DNA of 64,000 nucleotides, taken from contig NZ_JAKZKT010000022.1 in assembly GCF_022808645.1 (NCBI RefSeq), positions 1 to 64,000 of the forward strand, written 5' to 3'. Below are positions 1 through 9,470 of the stretch, piece after piece. Each line of letters begins with the position of its first letter. Position 1 is the first letter of the stretch. The notes under the pieces are model-generated. The model did no database searches. It saw only the letters and a program-made list of their open reading frames with translations, and was not told the origin of the DNA. This DNA comes from Bacillus litorisediminis. GTDB taxonomy: Bacteria; Bacillota; Bacilli; Bacillales; JC228. A program made the position numbers and the translations under genes.

Positions 1-192
1 ACGAGGATTAAAAGACTGATTACCTTAGGGGTTCCACCACATAAAGCATACGAATGGGGGAATTCTCGGAAGAAATACTGGAGAATCGCTTGTAGTCCAA
101 TCTTAAACAAAACCCTCCATAACTCCTATTGGAGAAATCGAGGGTTGAGAAGTCTAGCGGAACGATATGAATTTTTGCGTCAATCATCATAA
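1..192 (+). CDS. ltrA: Group II intron reverse transcriptase/maturase, C-terminal fragment
   Basis: Open from base 1 to a TAA at 190-192, giving the last 63 residues of a multifunctional group II intron protein. The segment GVPPHKAYEWGNSRKKYWR followed by IACSPILNKTLHN and a final LRSLAERYEFLRQ is the typical end of these proteins (the D/En-side tail of the maturase). In the complete protein, reverse transcriptase and maturase domains help the intron RNA splice and retrohome. The reverse transcriptase domain is not in the window, so activity cannot be judged. The gene ends two bases before the intron's domain V, the normal arrangement for an ORF lying in domain IV. Confidence 0.85.
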   Translation, partial: TRIKRLITLGVPPHKAYEWGNSRKKYWRIACSPILNKTLHNSYWRNRGLRSLAERYEFLRQSS

Positions 193-266
193 TTGAACCG
201 CCGTATACCGAACGGTACGTACGGTGGTGTGAGAGGTCGGGGGTTAGTCACCCCCTCCTACTCGAT
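1..266 (+). mobile_element. 3' end of a group II intron
   Basis: The first 266 bases read as the end of a bacterial group II intron. A maturase tail (1-192) is followed by a domain V-like hairpin at about 195-229, in which ACCGCCGTA pairs with TACGGTGGT around an inner TACC/GGTA stem, and a domain VI-like hairpin at about 231-264, in which GGGGG pairs with CCCCC and a bulged A (260) lies a few bases before the end. The likely 3' splice junction is after CTCGAT at 266, matching the AY ending of this class. The 5' part is outside the window. Confidence 0.85.
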
Positions 267-287
267 TGAGCAGATAAAAGTCACTCA

Positions 288-325
288 TTGACAAGTTTTC
301 TTTAGTTCTTTTCATATGCTATGAT
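288..325 (+). promoter_or_regulatory. Weak candidate promoter upstream of nusB
   Basis: TTGACA lies at 288-293 and TATGAT at 320-325, just after the intron end and before nusB. The spacing between these two is too long (26), so either TATGCT (315-320) or another -35 must be used. Transcription through the intron from an upstream operon is also possible. Confidence 0.3.
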
Positions 326-369
326 AGTGTCTATGTAAAAATAATTTTCATTATTGAGAGGTACGGTAT

Positions 370-759
370 ATGAAAAGGAGAACAGCACGGGAAAAAGCAT
401 TGCAGGCACTTTATCAAATTGAAGTAAGTAAAGCGTCCGCAGATGAAGCGATTGAAAACATTTTGGAAGGAGAAGAATCAGACGATTATTTAACCTTTTT
501 AATAAATGGTGTAGTAACCCATCAGTCTGAGATTGATTCCACAATCGAAAAGCACTTGCAAAAATGGAGACTAGACCGCTTAAGTGTAGTCGACCGAAAT
601 TTATTACGTCTAGCCACTTTTGAGCTTCTACATAGTGAAAGTGTACCTTCTAATGTTGTACTGAATGAAGCGATCGAAATTGCCAAGATATACGGGGATG
701 ATAACTCCAGTAAATTTATCAATGGCGTTTTGTCCAATATAAAGCAGAATAATGAATGA
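370..759 (+). CDS. nusB: Transcription antitermination factor NusB
   Basis: A 129-residue protein of the usual NusB length, almost wholly helical. The basic opening MKRRTAREKALQALYQIE and the closing GDDNSSKFINGVLSNI are family hallmarks. NusB pairs with ribosomal protein S10 (NusE) and binds boxA RNA to promote antitermination on rRNA operons. ATG at 370 follows the RBS GAGAGGT. folD starts 12 bases after the stop, as in Bacillus, so the two are co-transcribed. In B. subtilis the gene upstream is yqhY; here a group II intron end occupies that place. Confidence 0.95.
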   Translation: MKRRTAREKALQALYQIEVSKASADEAIENILEGEESDDYLTFLINGVVTHQSEIDSTIEKHLQKWRLDRLSVVDRNLLRLATFELLHSESVPSNVVLNEAIEIAKIYGDDNSSKFINGVLSNIKQNNE

Positions 760-771
760 AGAGGGGGAAAC

Positions 772-1623
772 ATGATGACTGCAGAAATTATAAGCGGTAC
801 TGCAATTGCACAGGAACTGCGGAATCAATTATTATCCGACATCAAAAGCCTAGCTAATCAAAGCATTGTGCCAGGATTGGCTGTAGTTTTAGTTGGGAAT
901 AACCCAGCGTCCAGAACCTATGTTAAAAATAAACAAAAGGCTTGTGAAAAGCTAGGGATTGAGTCGCGATTAGTGGAACTGGAAGAAGCAGCATCCGAAC
1001 AAGAACTGCTAGAGGTTATCAAAGAATTAAATAATGATAAGGCAATCGATGGAATATTGGTTCAACTTCCGCTTCCCCCTCACATCGATGAAACGAAAGT
1101 AATAGAAGCCATTTCTCCGGAAAAGGATGTAGATGGATTTCATCCGATTAATATTGGCAGGATGATGACAGGGCAAGCTTGCTTTTTGCCATGTACGCCA
1201 TTTGGAATTATAAAAATGTTTGAATCAATCGATTATTCGTTGTCTGGCAAACATGTAGTGGTAATAGGCAGAAGTAATATTGTTGGCAAACCGATGGGAC
1301 AACTTTGCTTAAGCAAGAATGCAACAGTAACATATTGTCATTCGAAGACTCCAGACTTAAAAGAGTTTACCACTCAGGCGGATGTAGTGATTTCAGCGGT
1401 TGGAAAAACCGGATTAATTACAAAAGATCATATTAAAGAGGGAGCCGTTGTCATTGATGTTGCGATGAATCGCGATGAAAACGGGAAGCTTTGCGGGGAT
1501 GTCTTATTTGATGAAGTTAAAGAAAAAGCAAGCTACATTACCCCTGTCCCTGGCGGAGTAGGGCCGATGACGATAACTATGCTCCTTTATAATACAGTTC
1601 AATCAGCTAAAGCAAAGCTATAA
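772..1623 (+). CDS. folD: Bifunctional methylenetetrahydrofolate dehydrogenase/cyclohydrolase
   Basis: Cytosolic 283-residue FolD, which interconverts 5,10-methylene-THF and 10-formyl-THF. Visible family motifs are the catalytic Tyr/Lys segment SRTYVKNKQKACEKLGI near residue 45, VGRSNIVGKP-like VVVIGRSNIVGKPMGQL in the NADP-binding domain near 160, and PVPGGVGPMT near residue 258. Two adjacent ATG codons (772 and 775) follow the RBS GAGGGGG; the second has the better spacing, so the protein may be one residue shorter. It forms a two-gene unit with nusB and is followed by a terminator. Confidence 0.96.
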   Translation: MMTAEIISGTAIAQELRNQLLSDIKSLANQSIVPGLAVVLVGNNPASRTYVKNKQKACEKLGIESRLVELEEAASEQELLEVIKELNNDKAIDGILVQLPLPPHIDETKVIEAISPEKDVDGFHPINIGRMMTGQACFLPCTPFGIIKMFESIDYSLSGKHVVVIGRSNIVGKPMGQLCLSKNATVTYCHSKTPDLKEFTTQADVVISAVGKTGLITKDHIKEGAVVIDVAMNRDENGKLCGDVLFDEVKEKASYITPVPGGVGPMTITMLLYNTVQSAKAKL

Positions 1624-1631
1624 GTGAATCT

Positions 1632-1674
1632 GCAGTCATCACTAAATAATATGGGGTGACTGCTTTCTTTTTGT
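1632..1674 (+). terminator. Rho-independent terminator after folD
   Basis: GCAGTCATC pairs with GGTGACTGC (one G-U pair) around an AT-rich loop and is followed by TTTCTTTTTG. It lies 9 bases after the folD stop and would separate nusB-folD from xseA. Confidence 0.75.
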
Positions 1675-1741
1675 TTTATATAATGAAGACAAGCCAATTA
1701 TAGGATTTTAGTCTTAATAGCATGCCTTAAAGGAGCTTTTT

Positions 1742-3103
1742 ATGGCACAAACAAAGTATTTAACAGTTTCTGCATTAACTAAATACATAAAACGAAAATT
1801 TGATTTTGATCCTTATCTTCAGGATTTTTATCTTAAAGGTGAGATTTCCAATTTAAAAAAACATTCGAGCGGACATCTTTATTTCACATTAAAGGATGAC
1901 CAGGCAAGGCTGCTTGCTATTATGTTCGCAAGTCAAGCCCGGAGTGTCCCATTCACTCCCGAGAATGGAATGAGCGTTTTAGTAAGAGGGGAAATTTCAG
2001 TTTACGAAGCAAACGGGCAATATCAAATGTATGTGAAAGAAATGAAGCCAGATGGAGTAGGCTCACTGTTCTTGGCATTTGAACAATTAAAAGAAAAGCT
2101 TGAAAAGGAGGGGTTATTTTCTCAGGAGAGAAAGAAAAAAATCCCTCTTTTCCCTAAAACCGTTGGGGTCGTAACTTCACCGACCGGGGCAGCGGTGCGT
2201 GATATTATAACGACGATTCAAAGACGTTTTCCAATAGGGAAAGTAATTCTTTTTCCTGCACTTGTGCAAGGAGAACAGGCGCCACCTTCGATTGTAGAGG
2301 CGATTGAAAAGGCTAAGAATTATAAGGTCATTGATGTTTTAATTGTCGGCAGAGGCGGAGGCTCGATTGAAGAATTATGGGCCTTTAATGATGAAAGGGT
2401 TGCAAGGGCGATTGCCTCCTCTCCGATTCCGATTATTTCGGCAGTTGGGCACGAAACTGACTTTACAATCAGTGATTTTGTTGCAGATCTTCGTGCCCCC
2501 ACGCCAACTGGGGCGGCTGAATTAGCGGTACCATTGCTTGAGGATTTATATCAGAGGATTCATGATAAAAAATTAAGGCTAACCAGGGCTATCGGAAACA
2601 AACTGAAGGTGGATCGGATTCATTTAGGAAAATTGACGAATTCATATGCCCTCCGATCACCCAGAAGACTGTATATACAAAAGATGGAAAAAATGGATCG
2701 CCTTCATGAAACCTTGCATCGGGAAATGCAAAGACTTATTGGAAGCAATCATGACAAGCGCGCAGTCTTACAAAACCGATTGCTCCGTTCTGCACCATTA
2801 GCAATGATAAAACGAAAAAGTATTGAACGGGAAGTTTTACAAAGAAACTTGCAAAGAAATATGCTGGTACATTTAGAAAAACAAAAGCAAACTTTTTCAG
2901 TCGTATTGCACACGTTACAAGCCTTAAACCCACTCTCTATTCTTGAAAGAGGATATAGTGTCACATATAGTGAAACCGGCCAGCTTGTAAAAAGCATTCA
3001 TTCAGTAGAAAAGGGAGACACCATTAGAGTGAATGTAAAAGACGGGATTTTACATTGTGAAATTCATGAAAAGGAGAATATAGGTCATGAAGGAAGATCG
3101 TAA
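1742..3103 (+). CDS. xseA: Exodeoxyribonuclease VII large subunit
   Basis: The 453-residue catalytic subunit of exonuclease VII, which degrades single-stranded DNA in both directions. The N-terminal ~100 residues form the OB-fold domain (FYLKGEISNLKKHSSGHLYF). The nuclease core carries VGRGGGSIEELWAFNDE near 205 and VGHETDFTISDFVADLRAPT near 240. The C-terminal half is a long charged coiled-coil region that binds XseB. ATG at 1742 follows AAAGGAGC. The 3' end overlaps xseB by 17 bases, consistent with translational coupling. Confidence 0.96.
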   Translation: MAQTKYLTVSALTKYIKRKFDFDPYLQDFYLKGEISNLKKHSSGHLYFTLKDDQARLLAIMFASQARSVPFTPENGMSVLVRGEISVYEANGQYQMYVKEMKPDGVGSLFLAFEQLKEKLEKEGLFSQERKKKIPLFPKTVGVVTSPTGAAVRDIITTIQRRFPIGKVILFPALVQGEQAPPSIVEAIEKAKNYKVIDVLIVGRGGGSIEELWAFNDERVARAIASSPIPIISAVGHETDFTISDFVADLRAPTPTGAAELAVPLLEDLYQRIHDKKLRLTRAIGNKLKVDRIHLGKLTNSYALRSPRRLYIQKMEKMDRLHETLHREMQRLIGSNHDKRAVLQNRLLRSAPLAMIKRKSIEREVLQRNLQRNMLVHLEKQKQTFSVVLHTLQALNPLSILERGYSVTYSETGQLVKSIHSVEKGDTIRVNVKDGILHCEIHEKENIGHEGRS

Positions 3104-3323
3104 ATTTACATTTGAAGAAGCCATGCATGAATTAGAGAAGATAGTGGAGAGACTTGAGGAAGGGGAAGTTCCGCTAGAGGAAGCCATTTCTATTTATAAA
3201 AAAGGCATGGAATTATCTAAGTTTTGCCATGATCAGCTTAAACTGGCAGAAGAGCAAATGGTCAATATTATGACTGAAGAAGGAGAGTTAAAACCATTCA
3301 CCGTAGAGGAGGAAAATCGTTGA
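3087..3323 (+). CDS. xseB: Exodeoxyribonuclease VII small subunit
   Basis: A 78-residue acidic helical protein of the usual XseB size. FEEAMHELEKIVERLEEGEV and PLEEAISIYKKGMEL are the diagnostic family segments. It forms the helical cap that binds the coiled coil of XseA. ATG at 3087 lies inside the end of xseA behind AAAGGAGAA. The stop overlaps the TTG start of ispA by three bases, so the three genes form one translationally coupled unit. Confidence 0.95.
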   Translation: MKEDRKFTFEEAMHELEKIVERLEEGEVPLEEAISIYKKGMELSKFCHDQLKLAEEQMVNIMTEEGELKPFTVEEENR

Positions 3324-4213
3324 AGTGCCTTGAATTTGACCAATTTTCACTAAAGGCTAAAAAAATACTTGAAGCAGAGCTTTCAACGATTATGGATGAA
3401 ATAAAGTGTCCTGGCATTTTAAAAGAAGCCATGCATTATTCATTACAAGCTGGAGGAAAAAGGATCAGACCATTGTTATTATTTGCAACAATGGATTCGC
3501 TTGAGGCGGATTGGCAGAAAGGTGTGAAAGTTGCCGCAGCCATCGAAATGATTCATACCTATTCTTTAATTCATGACGATTTACCGAGTATGGATGATGA
3601 TGATTTAAGAAGAGGAAAGCCTACCAACCATAAAGTATTTGGAGAGGCTATTGCAATCTTAGCGGGTGATGCACTTTTAACGCAAAGTTTCCGGGTCCTT
3701 TCCGCACTTGACTCGGCCCTCTTTTCAGATCGCCAAAAGCTTGAAATAATTGCCTGCTTGTCCCAATCAGCAGGTGCGGAAGGAATGGTTGGCGGACAAG
3801 TAGCTGATTTATTAGGAGAGGAGCAACAAGTTTCGTTAGAGGAGCTCGAATCCATTCATATTCATAAAACAGGAAAGCTTTTAGCTGCCTGTGTGGAGGC
3901 AGGATGTATTCTTGCAGATGTGAATGAACCAATCCGCCAATTATTCCGAAGTTTTTCATATCATTTAGGTCTTTCCTTTCAAATAAGAGATGACATTTTG
4001 GATCAGGTCGGTGACGAGCAAACGATTGGAAAACCTGTAGGAAGTGATCTTTCGAATAAGAAAAGTACTTATCCATCTATTCTTACGCTAAAGGGCGCAG
4101 AAGAAAAATTGTCATATCATATTGATGCAGCGAAAAGTGCATTGCAAAAGATTGGCGGAAATCCTCATTATCTAAATATGATTACGGATCTAGTTGCAAC
4201 AAGAGATCATTAA
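3320..4213 (+). CDS. ispA: Farnesyl diphosphate synthase (polyprenyl synthetase)
   Basis: A 297-residue trans-isoprenyl diphosphate synthase. It condenses IPP with DMAPP and GPP to make C15 farnesyl diphosphate for undecaprenyl phosphate, quinones and haem. The first aspartate-rich motif is DDLPSMDDDDLRRGKPT from residue 86, and the second is IRDDILDQVGDEQTIGK near 225. Start is TTG at 3320, overlapping the xseB stop, with GAGGAGG about 7 bases upstream. B. subtilis has yqiD next; here about 170 bases of intergenic DNA with its own promoter lead to dxs. Confidence 0.94.
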   Translation: MKCLEFDQFSLKAKKILEAELSTIMDEIKCPGILKEAMHYSLQAGGKRIRPLLLFATMDSLEADWQKGVKVAAAIEMIHTYSLIHDDLPSMDDDDLRRGKPTNHKVFGEAIAILAGDALLTQSFRVLSALDSALFSDRQKLEIIACLSQSAGAEGMVGGQVADLLGEEQQVSLEELESIHIHKTGKLLAACVEAGCILADVNEPIRQLFRSFSYHLGLSFQIRDDILDQVGDEQTIGKPVGSDLSNKKSTYPSILTLKGAEEKLSYHIDAAKSALQKIGGNPHYLNMITDLVATRDH

Positions 4214-4262
4214 TAATAAGTTCTTGATTTCCCCATGCATTTTCGTTGTAAACGTCTATTTC

Positions 4263-4290
4263 TTGTAGAATATGTATAGAACGTTATAAT
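4263..4290 (+). promoter_or_regulatory. Likely sigma-A promoter for dxs
   Basis: TTGTAG (4263-4268), 16 bases, then a perfect TATAAT (4285-4290), about 100 bases upstream of the dxs start. No terminator is evident after ispA, so dxs may be read both from here and from upstream. Confidence 0.6.
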
Positions 4291-4390
4291 AAAGAAAACA
4301 ACAAATTGTTCAAATGGGATAAAAGGCAGATTATTAATTTCTTTGACCTTATTCAAATGAGGTTAAATCTGATGAAAGTGAGTGTTAACA

Positions 4391-6283
4391 TTGGATCTCT
4401 TCAATATAAAGGATCCTTCTTTTCTAAAGTCGATGACAACGTCAGAGTTGGAAGCGCTTAGTAAAGAGATCCGAACTTTCCTCATTGAAAATTTATCGAA
4501 AACGGGCGGACACATTGGGCCCAATCTTGGTGTGGTTGAGCTTACGATTGCTCTTCACAAATGCTTTGACAGTCCTAAAGATAAATTGATATGGGATGTA
4601 GGGCACCAATCGTATGTACATAAAATACTGACGGGCCGTGCCAAAGATTTTGAAACCTTAAGGCAATATAAAGGGTTAAGCGGTTTTCCTAAAAGAGATG
4701 AAAGTGAACACGACGTGTGGGAAACTGGGCATAGCTCTACTTCTCTTTCGGCTGCAATGGGAATGGCCATTGCCCGTGATTTGAAGAAAGAAAAAAGCTT
4801 TATTATTCCGATTATCGGAGACGGTGCCCTAACAGGCGGGATGGCGCTTGAGGCACTCAATCATATTGGGGCGGAAAAAAAGAACATCATTGTGATTTTG
4901 AATGACAATGAGATGTCGATTGCGCCAAATGTAGGAGCCTTGCATAATATTTTAGGAAGACTGAGAACGGCTGGAAAATATCAATGGGTTAAAGATGAAT
5001 TAGAATACGTTCTGAAGAAAATTCCTGCAGTCGGTGGACGCTTAGCATCTACAGCAGAGAGAATTAAGGATTCATTAAAATACTTGGTAGTTTCAGGGAT
5101 ATTTTTTGAGGAATTAGGATTTACGTATCTCGGCCCCATTGATGGTCATTCATATCATGATCTGTTTGAAAATATTCAATACGCGAAAAAAACAGAAGGA
5201 CCTGTTTTACTGCATGTTATTACGAAAAAGGGTAAAGGTTATCAGCCTGCAGAAGCAGATAAAATTGGGACCTGGCACGGTACAGGACCTTATAAAATTG
5301 AAACAGGCGATTTTGTTAAGCCGACTGCAATTGGACCAGCATGGAGTAAGCTAGTTAGTGAGACAGTTCGAAAATTAGCAAGAGATGATAAAAGAATTGT
5401 CGCTATTACTCCTGCCATGCCGGTAGGCTCGAAACTTGAAGGATTTGCAAGCGAATTTCCTGACCGTATGTATGATGTCGGCATTGCGGAACAACATGCT
5501 GCAACAATGGCAGCAGGTCTTGCTACGCAAAATATGAAGCCCTTTTTAGCGATTTATTCTACGTTCCTGCAACGGGCTTATGATCAGCTTGTTCATGACA
5601 TTTGCCGTCAAAATTTAAATGTTTTTATCGGCGTTGACCGGGCTGGGTTAGTCGGAGCCGATGGCGAAACACACCAAGGTGTCTTTGATGTTGCCTTTTT
5701 AAGAAATTTGCCTAATATGGTTTTAATGATGCCTAAAGATGAGAATGAGGGACAGCACATGGTTTATACTGCATTACAGTATAACGATGGTCCGATAGCG
5801 ATGCGTTTCCCGCGCGGAAATGGTATAGGTGTTCCGTTAGATAAGGAATTGCAGATGATTCCGATTGGCACTTGGGAAGTATTAAAAGAGGGTAAGGATG
5901 CTTGTATATTAACCTTCGGCACCACTATTCAAATGGCGCTCGAAGCAGCTGATAGCCTTGCCAAACAGGGTATATCCGTGAAAGTGGTAAATGCACGTTT
6001 TATCAAACCGCTTGATCACGATATGCTTATGGAAATTTTGAGGGAAGAAATACCGATTTTAACGATTGAAGAAGCTGTCTTGCAAGGCGGTTTTGGAAGT
6101 GCCGTATTAGAATTTGCTCATGATCATGACTTTCATAATGCAAAAATCAGCCGAATGGGGATTCCGGATAAGTATATTGAGCATGGCAGCGTGTCAAAAC
6201 TGTTGGAAGAAATCGGTCTAACTGCTGAGCAAGCGGTTAATCTATTAGCAAACATGATTCCACAAAAACAAAAAAGGGCGTAA
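4391..6283 (+). CDS. dxs: 1-deoxy-D-xylulose-5-phosphate synthase
   Basis: First enzyme of the MEP isoprenoid pathway: pyruvate plus glyceraldehyde 3-phosphate give DXP, using thiamine diphosphate. The TPP-binding site is [18 protein letters not shown] through [10 protein letters not shown] (about 150-180). [16 protein letters not shown] lies near the N-terminus, and transketolase central and C-terminal domains follow. I chose TTG at 4391 (630 residues, beginning [15 protein letters not shown]) because it matches the usual N-terminus and sits about 7 bases after AAAGTGAG. A GTG at 4382 would overlap that RBS. TlyA-type methyltransferase follows after 3 bases. Confidence 0.96.
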   Translation: MDLFNIKDPSFLKSMTTSELEALSKEIRTFLIENLSKTGGHIGPNLGVVELTIALHKCFDSPKDKLIWDVGHQSYVHKILTGRAKDFETLRQYKGLSGFPKRDESEHDVWETGHSSTSLSAAMGMAIARDLKKEKSFIIPIIGDGALTGGMALEALNHIGAEKKNIIVILNDNEMSIAPNVGALHNILGRLRTAGKYQWVKDELEYVLKKIPAVGGRLASTAERIKDSLKYLVVSGIFFEELGFTYLGPIDGHSYHDLFENIQYAKKTEGPVLLHVITKKGKGYQPAEADKIGTWHGTGPYKIETGDFVKPTAIGPAWSKLVSETVRKLARDDKRIVAITPAMPVGSKLEGFASEFPDRMYDVGIAEQHAATMAAGLATQNMKPFLAIYSTFLQRAYDQLVHDICRQNLNVFIGVDRAGLVGADGETHQGVFDVAFLRNLPNMVLMMPKDENEGQHMVYTALQYNDGPIAMRFPRGNGIGVPLDKELQMIPIGTWEVLKEGKDACILTFGTTIQMALEAADSLAKQGISVKVVNARFIKPLDHDMLMEILREEIPILTIEEAVLQGGFGSAVLEFAHDHDFHNAKISRMGIPDKYIEHGSVSKLLEEIGLTAEQAVNLLANMIPQKQKRA

Positions 6284-6286
6284 GGA

Positions 6287-7114
6287 ATGACTGAAAAAAA
6301 AGAAAGACTAGATGTGCTATTAGTCGAGCAAGGTTTGTTTGAAACTAGAGAAAAAGCGAAGCGGGCTATTATGGCGGGCCTGGTTTATTTAAATGAAGTA
6401 AGATTGGATAAACCTGGGGAAAAGATTCCGGTGTCTTCCAATCTTTCAGTAAAAGGAAATGTTATGCCCTATGTGTCAAGGGGCGGTCTAAAGCTGAAAA
6501 AAGCAATAGATAGCTTTGGATTAAATGTAAATAATAAAATTATGATTGATGTGGGCTCCTCCACCGGCGGGTTTACCGATTGCGCCCTTCAAAACGGAGT
6601 GATTTTGTCCTATTGTATTGACGTAGGATATAATCAGCTGGCGTGGAAGCTTCGCTCAGATGATCGTGTTGTGGTTATGGAAAGAACCAATTTTCGTTAC
6701 GTTAAAAAAGAGGATTTAAAAGGTCCCACTCCTAATTTTGCAACGATTGATGTGTCCTTTATATCCCTCACACTGATTTTGCCTGTACTCAAAACATTAA
6801 TTGAAGATGGGACAAATATTGTGGCACTGGTTAAACCTCAATTTGAGGCTGGAAAAGATCAGGTTGGCAAAAAAGGCATCGTACGAGATGTAAAGATTCA
6901 TGTTGAAGTAATTGAAAAAATTATCGATTTTGCCCTGAATGAAGGCTATAGCGTGAACGGACTGACATTTTCCCCAATCACGGGAGGGGAAGGAAATATT
7001 GAATTCTTGCTCCTGCTTCATTGGACAAGGGAAGAAAGTAAGAATAATCTCACAGTCCCTATAGCAGAAGTCGTCCGACAAGCACATGAAACACTAAAAG
7101 GAGCTTCATCTTGA
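6287..7114 (+). CDS. TlyA-family rRNA (cytidine-2'-O)-methyltransferase, YqxC type
   Basis: A 275-residue protein with an N-terminal S4 RNA-binding domain (ERLDVLLVEQGLFETREKAK) and an FtsJ-like SAM-dependent methyltransferase domain. The SAM motif is IDVGSSTGGFTDCALQ near residue 87, and FATIDVSFISL follows near 155. TlyA proteins methylate ribose 2'-OH groups in 16S and 23S rRNA; in Bacillus the gene is annotated as a hemolysin-like protein (YqxC). ATG at 6287 directly follows the dxs stop, with TAAGGAA as RBS. Position between dxs and ahrC is conserved. Confidence 0.9.
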   Translation: MTEKKERLDVLLVEQGLFETREKAKRAIMAGLVYLNEVRLDKPGEKIPVSSNLSVKGNVMPYVSRGGLKLKKAIDSFGLNVNNKIMIDVGSSTGGFTDCALQNGVILSYCIDVGYNQLAWKLRSDDRVVVMERTNFRYVKKEDLKGPTPNFATIDVSFISLTLILPVLKTLIEDGTNIVALVKPQFEAGKDQVGKKGIVRDVKIHVEVIEKIIDFALNEGYSVNGLTFSPITGGEGNIEFLLLLHWTREESKNNLTVPIAEVVRQAHETLKGASS

Positions 7115-7128
7115 GGCTTCTTTTTTAT
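7098..7128 (+). terminator. Possible terminator overlapping the end of the TlyA-type gene
   Basis: AAGGAGC pairs with GCTTCTT (one G-U) over an 11-base loop and is followed by TTTTTAT. The stem begins inside the last codons of the coding region. Modest stability. Confidence 0.45.
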
Positions 7129-7214
7129 CTTTCCATATACCTATCTTATCCATTTTTCTTCTTTATGATATGATGGTGAAAAATAGAGTCCATTAAAAAT
7201 GAGGTGTTAAAGGG

Positions 7215-7664
7215 TTGAATAAGGGTCAGAGACAAATCAAGATAAGAGAATTTATATCCAATCATGAAATTGAAACACAGGATGAATTAGTAGATCTTTT
7301 GCGGGAAGCTGGCTTTAATGTAACGCAAGCTACTGTATCGAGAGATATTAAGGAACTCCATTTAGTGAAGGTTCCCTTAATGGATGGGCGCTACAAATAT
7401 AGCCTTCCTGCCGATCAGCGATTCAATCCGCTTCAAAAACTTAAGCGAACATTAATGGATGCATTTGTGAAAATCGATTCAGCAGGTCATTTTATCGTTC
7501 TGAAAGCATTGCCAGGGAATGCACAGGCTATTGGTGCATTAATTGATAATCTAGACTGGGAAGAAATTATGGGAACGATCTGCGGAGATGATACATGTCT
7601 GATTATTTGCCGAAAACCGGAAGATACAGATATCATCTCGAAGCGATTTTTAGATATGCTGTAA
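7215..7664 (+). CDS. ahrC: Arginine repressor/activator ArgR (AhrC)
   Basis: A 149-residue ArgR-family regulator. The N-terminal winged helix contains [17 protein letters not shown], and the C-terminal hexamerisation and arginine-binding domain contains [16 protein letters not shown] and [14 protein letters not shown]. With arginine bound it represses arginine synthesis and activates arginine catabolism. Start is TTG at 7215, behind GAGGTGTTAAAGG. It sits 15 bases ahead of recN, the conserved Bacillus arrangement, and is not itself part of an arginine operon here. Confidence 0.95.
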   Translation: MNKGQRQIKIREFISNHEIETQDELVDLLREAGFNVTQATVSRDIKELHLVKVPLMDGRYKYSLPADQRFNPLQKLKRTLMDAFVKIDSAGHFIVLKALPGNAQAIGALIDNLDWEEIMGTICGDDTCLIICRKPEDTDIISKRFLDML

Positions 7665-7679
7665 AAGAGGGTGACCCAG

Positions 7680-9395
7680 TTGTTAGCCGAATTAACGATT
7701 CGAAACTTTGCGATTATAGACGAATTAACATTTTCATTTAAAGAAGGACTGACGGTATTAACAGGAGAAACAGGAGCAGGAAAATCTATCATTATTGATG
7801 CCATCGGTTTACTTGCAGGCGGAAGAGGTTCGACTGAGTTTATCCGTTATGAAGCTGAAAAGGCTGAACTAGAAGGTCTCTTTTTTGTGGAGCCAAACCA
7901 CCCTGTTTGTGCAAAGCTAACAGAATATGGCTGCCCGGCCGAAGAAGGCAATATTATTTTAACGCGTGATATTTATAAGAATGGGAAAAGTGTGTGCCGG
8001 GTAAATGGAAAACTTGTTACCATTGCTTTGTTAAGGGAAATCGCTGCTTCGCTTATTGACATTCACGGCCAAAATGAGCATCAAATTTTATTAAATGAAG
8101 ATAAGCATCTTTCTCTGCTTGATCAATATGGCGGACAAGAAATAGAAAAAGCATTACATGCTTACCAAGAGTTATTTGCAAAGTTTGAAAAAACCCAAAA
8201 ACAATTAAAGCAATTAAGTCAAAACGAACAAGAAAACGCACATCGTATAGATTTATTACAGTTTCAGCTAAATGAAATTCAAAGTGCCAATTTAGCCCCA
8301 AATGAAGATGAAGAATTAAAGCTCGAAAAACAAAAGCTGATCCATTTTGAACAGCTATTCAAGCAGCTGCAGCTTACCTACGATGCCCTGCAGGGAGAAC
8401 AAAAAGGAATGGATTGGCTCGGCCTAGCGATGTCGGAATTAGAACAGGTTCAAACGATTGACCCGAAAGCAAAGGAATGGTATGACACTGTAGCTAACGC
8501 TTTTTACAGCCTTGAAGATGTCGTACGTTCTGTTCGTGATCATATTCATAATTTTGAATTTGATGAAGAACGATTAAATGAAGTTGAAAGCAGATTGAAT
8601 GAAATTAGCCAATTGAAGAGAAAATATGGGAAAAATGTATCGGAAATTGTGGAATATGCAGCCTCGATTGAAGATGAGCTAGACCGATTGCAGAACCGTG
8701 AAACACATATTGAAGAACTGACAAAGCATTTGCGTTCAATTGAATTAGATTTAGCCATTGAAGCAAAAAACTTACAGGAAATCCGGGAAAAATACGCAAA
8801 GCAGCTGACAGATGATATTCATCAGCAATTAAAGGATCTCTACATGGACAAAACGAAGTTTAAAGTTAAATTTAACCCATCTGCCCAGTATACAAAATAT
8901 GGACAAGGTTCAGCGATATTTCTGCTTTCCCCAAACCCGGGCGAGCCATTAAAACCATTATCGAAGGTTGCTTCTGGGGGAGAATTGTCACGAATCATGC
9001 TGGCCATTAAAAGTATCTTCTCTAAACATCAGCATATTACTTCGATTATTTTTGATGAGGTTGATACAGGAGTCAGCGGAAGAGTAGCACAATCCATGGG
9101 TGAAAAGATGTATGAGCTTTCCGTCGATTCACAAGTACTTTGTATTTCGCATCTTCCACAAGTTGCAGCAATGGCAGATTCTCACTATTACATCGCTAAA
9201 AATATTGAAAATGAACGAACGACTGCGGAAGTGAAAATTTTAGCATGTGAAGAAAGAATTGATGAGATTGGCAAGATGATGTCGGGTACTGAGATTACTG
9301 AAGCTACCAGGCAGCATGCGAAAGAATTAATTGCATATGGGGAACGATATAAACAAGCATTTCTTCAAAATAGAAAGAAATCGGTTCAGGTTTAA
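7680..9395 (+). CDS. recN: DNA repair protein RecN
   Basis: An SMC-like ATPase of 571 residues acting early in double-strand break repair. Walker A is GETGAGKSIIIDAIGLLAGG near residue 30. Two coiled-coil arms (about 155-210 and 290-365) flank a central region. The ABC signature VASGGELSRIMLAIKS and Walker B IIFDEVDTGVSG lie near 440-465. I prefer TTG at 7680 (MLAELTIRNFAIIDEL, as in B. subtilis), with AAGAGGGTG about 8 bases upstream, over GTG at 7671, which would coincide with that RBS. Confidence 0.96.
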   Translation: MLAELTIRNFAIIDELTFSFKEGLTVLTGETGAGKSIIIDAIGLLAGGRGSTEFIRYEAEKAELEGLFFVEPNHPVCAKLTEYGCPAEEGNIILTRDIYKNGKSVCRVNGKLVTIALLREIAASLIDIHGQNEHQILLNEDKHLSLLDQYGGQEIEKALHAYQELFAKFEKTQKQLKQLSQNEQENAHRIDLLQFQLNEIQSANLAPNEDEELKLEKQKLIHFEQLFKQLQLTYDALQGEQKGMDWLGLAMSELEQVQTIDPKAKEWYDTVANAFYSLEDVVRSVRDHIHNFEFDEERLNEVESRLNEISQLKRKYGKNVSEIVEYAASIEDELDRLQNRETHIEELTKHLRSIELDLAIEAKNLQEIREKYAKQLTDDIHQQLKDLYMDKTKFKVKFNPSAQYTKYGQGSAIFLLSPNPGEPLKPLSKVASGGELSRIMLAIKSIFSKHQHITSIIFDEVDTGVSGRVAQSMGEKMYELSVDSQVLCISHLPQVAAMADSHYYIAKNIENERTTAEVKILACEERIDEIGKMMSGTEITEATRQHAKELIAYGERYKQAFLQNRKKSVQV

Positions 9396-9396
9396 G

Positions 9397-9430
9397 AAAA
9401 AGCCGCTATTATCAAGTGGCTTTTTGTTTT
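9397..9430 (+). terminator. Rho-independent terminator after recN
   Basis: AAAAAGCCGC pairs with GTGGCTTTTT around TATTATCAA, followed by GTTTT. It ends the ahrC-recN transcript. Confidence 0.85.
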
Positions 9431-9470
9431 ACCTAAAGGTCGTACGTCCCTTATACAGCTAATCATTTCG

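Noticed and set aside
4382-4390. GTG start for dxs
   Set aside because: It would overlap the only RBS; TTG 4391 fits both RBS spacing and the family N-terminus.
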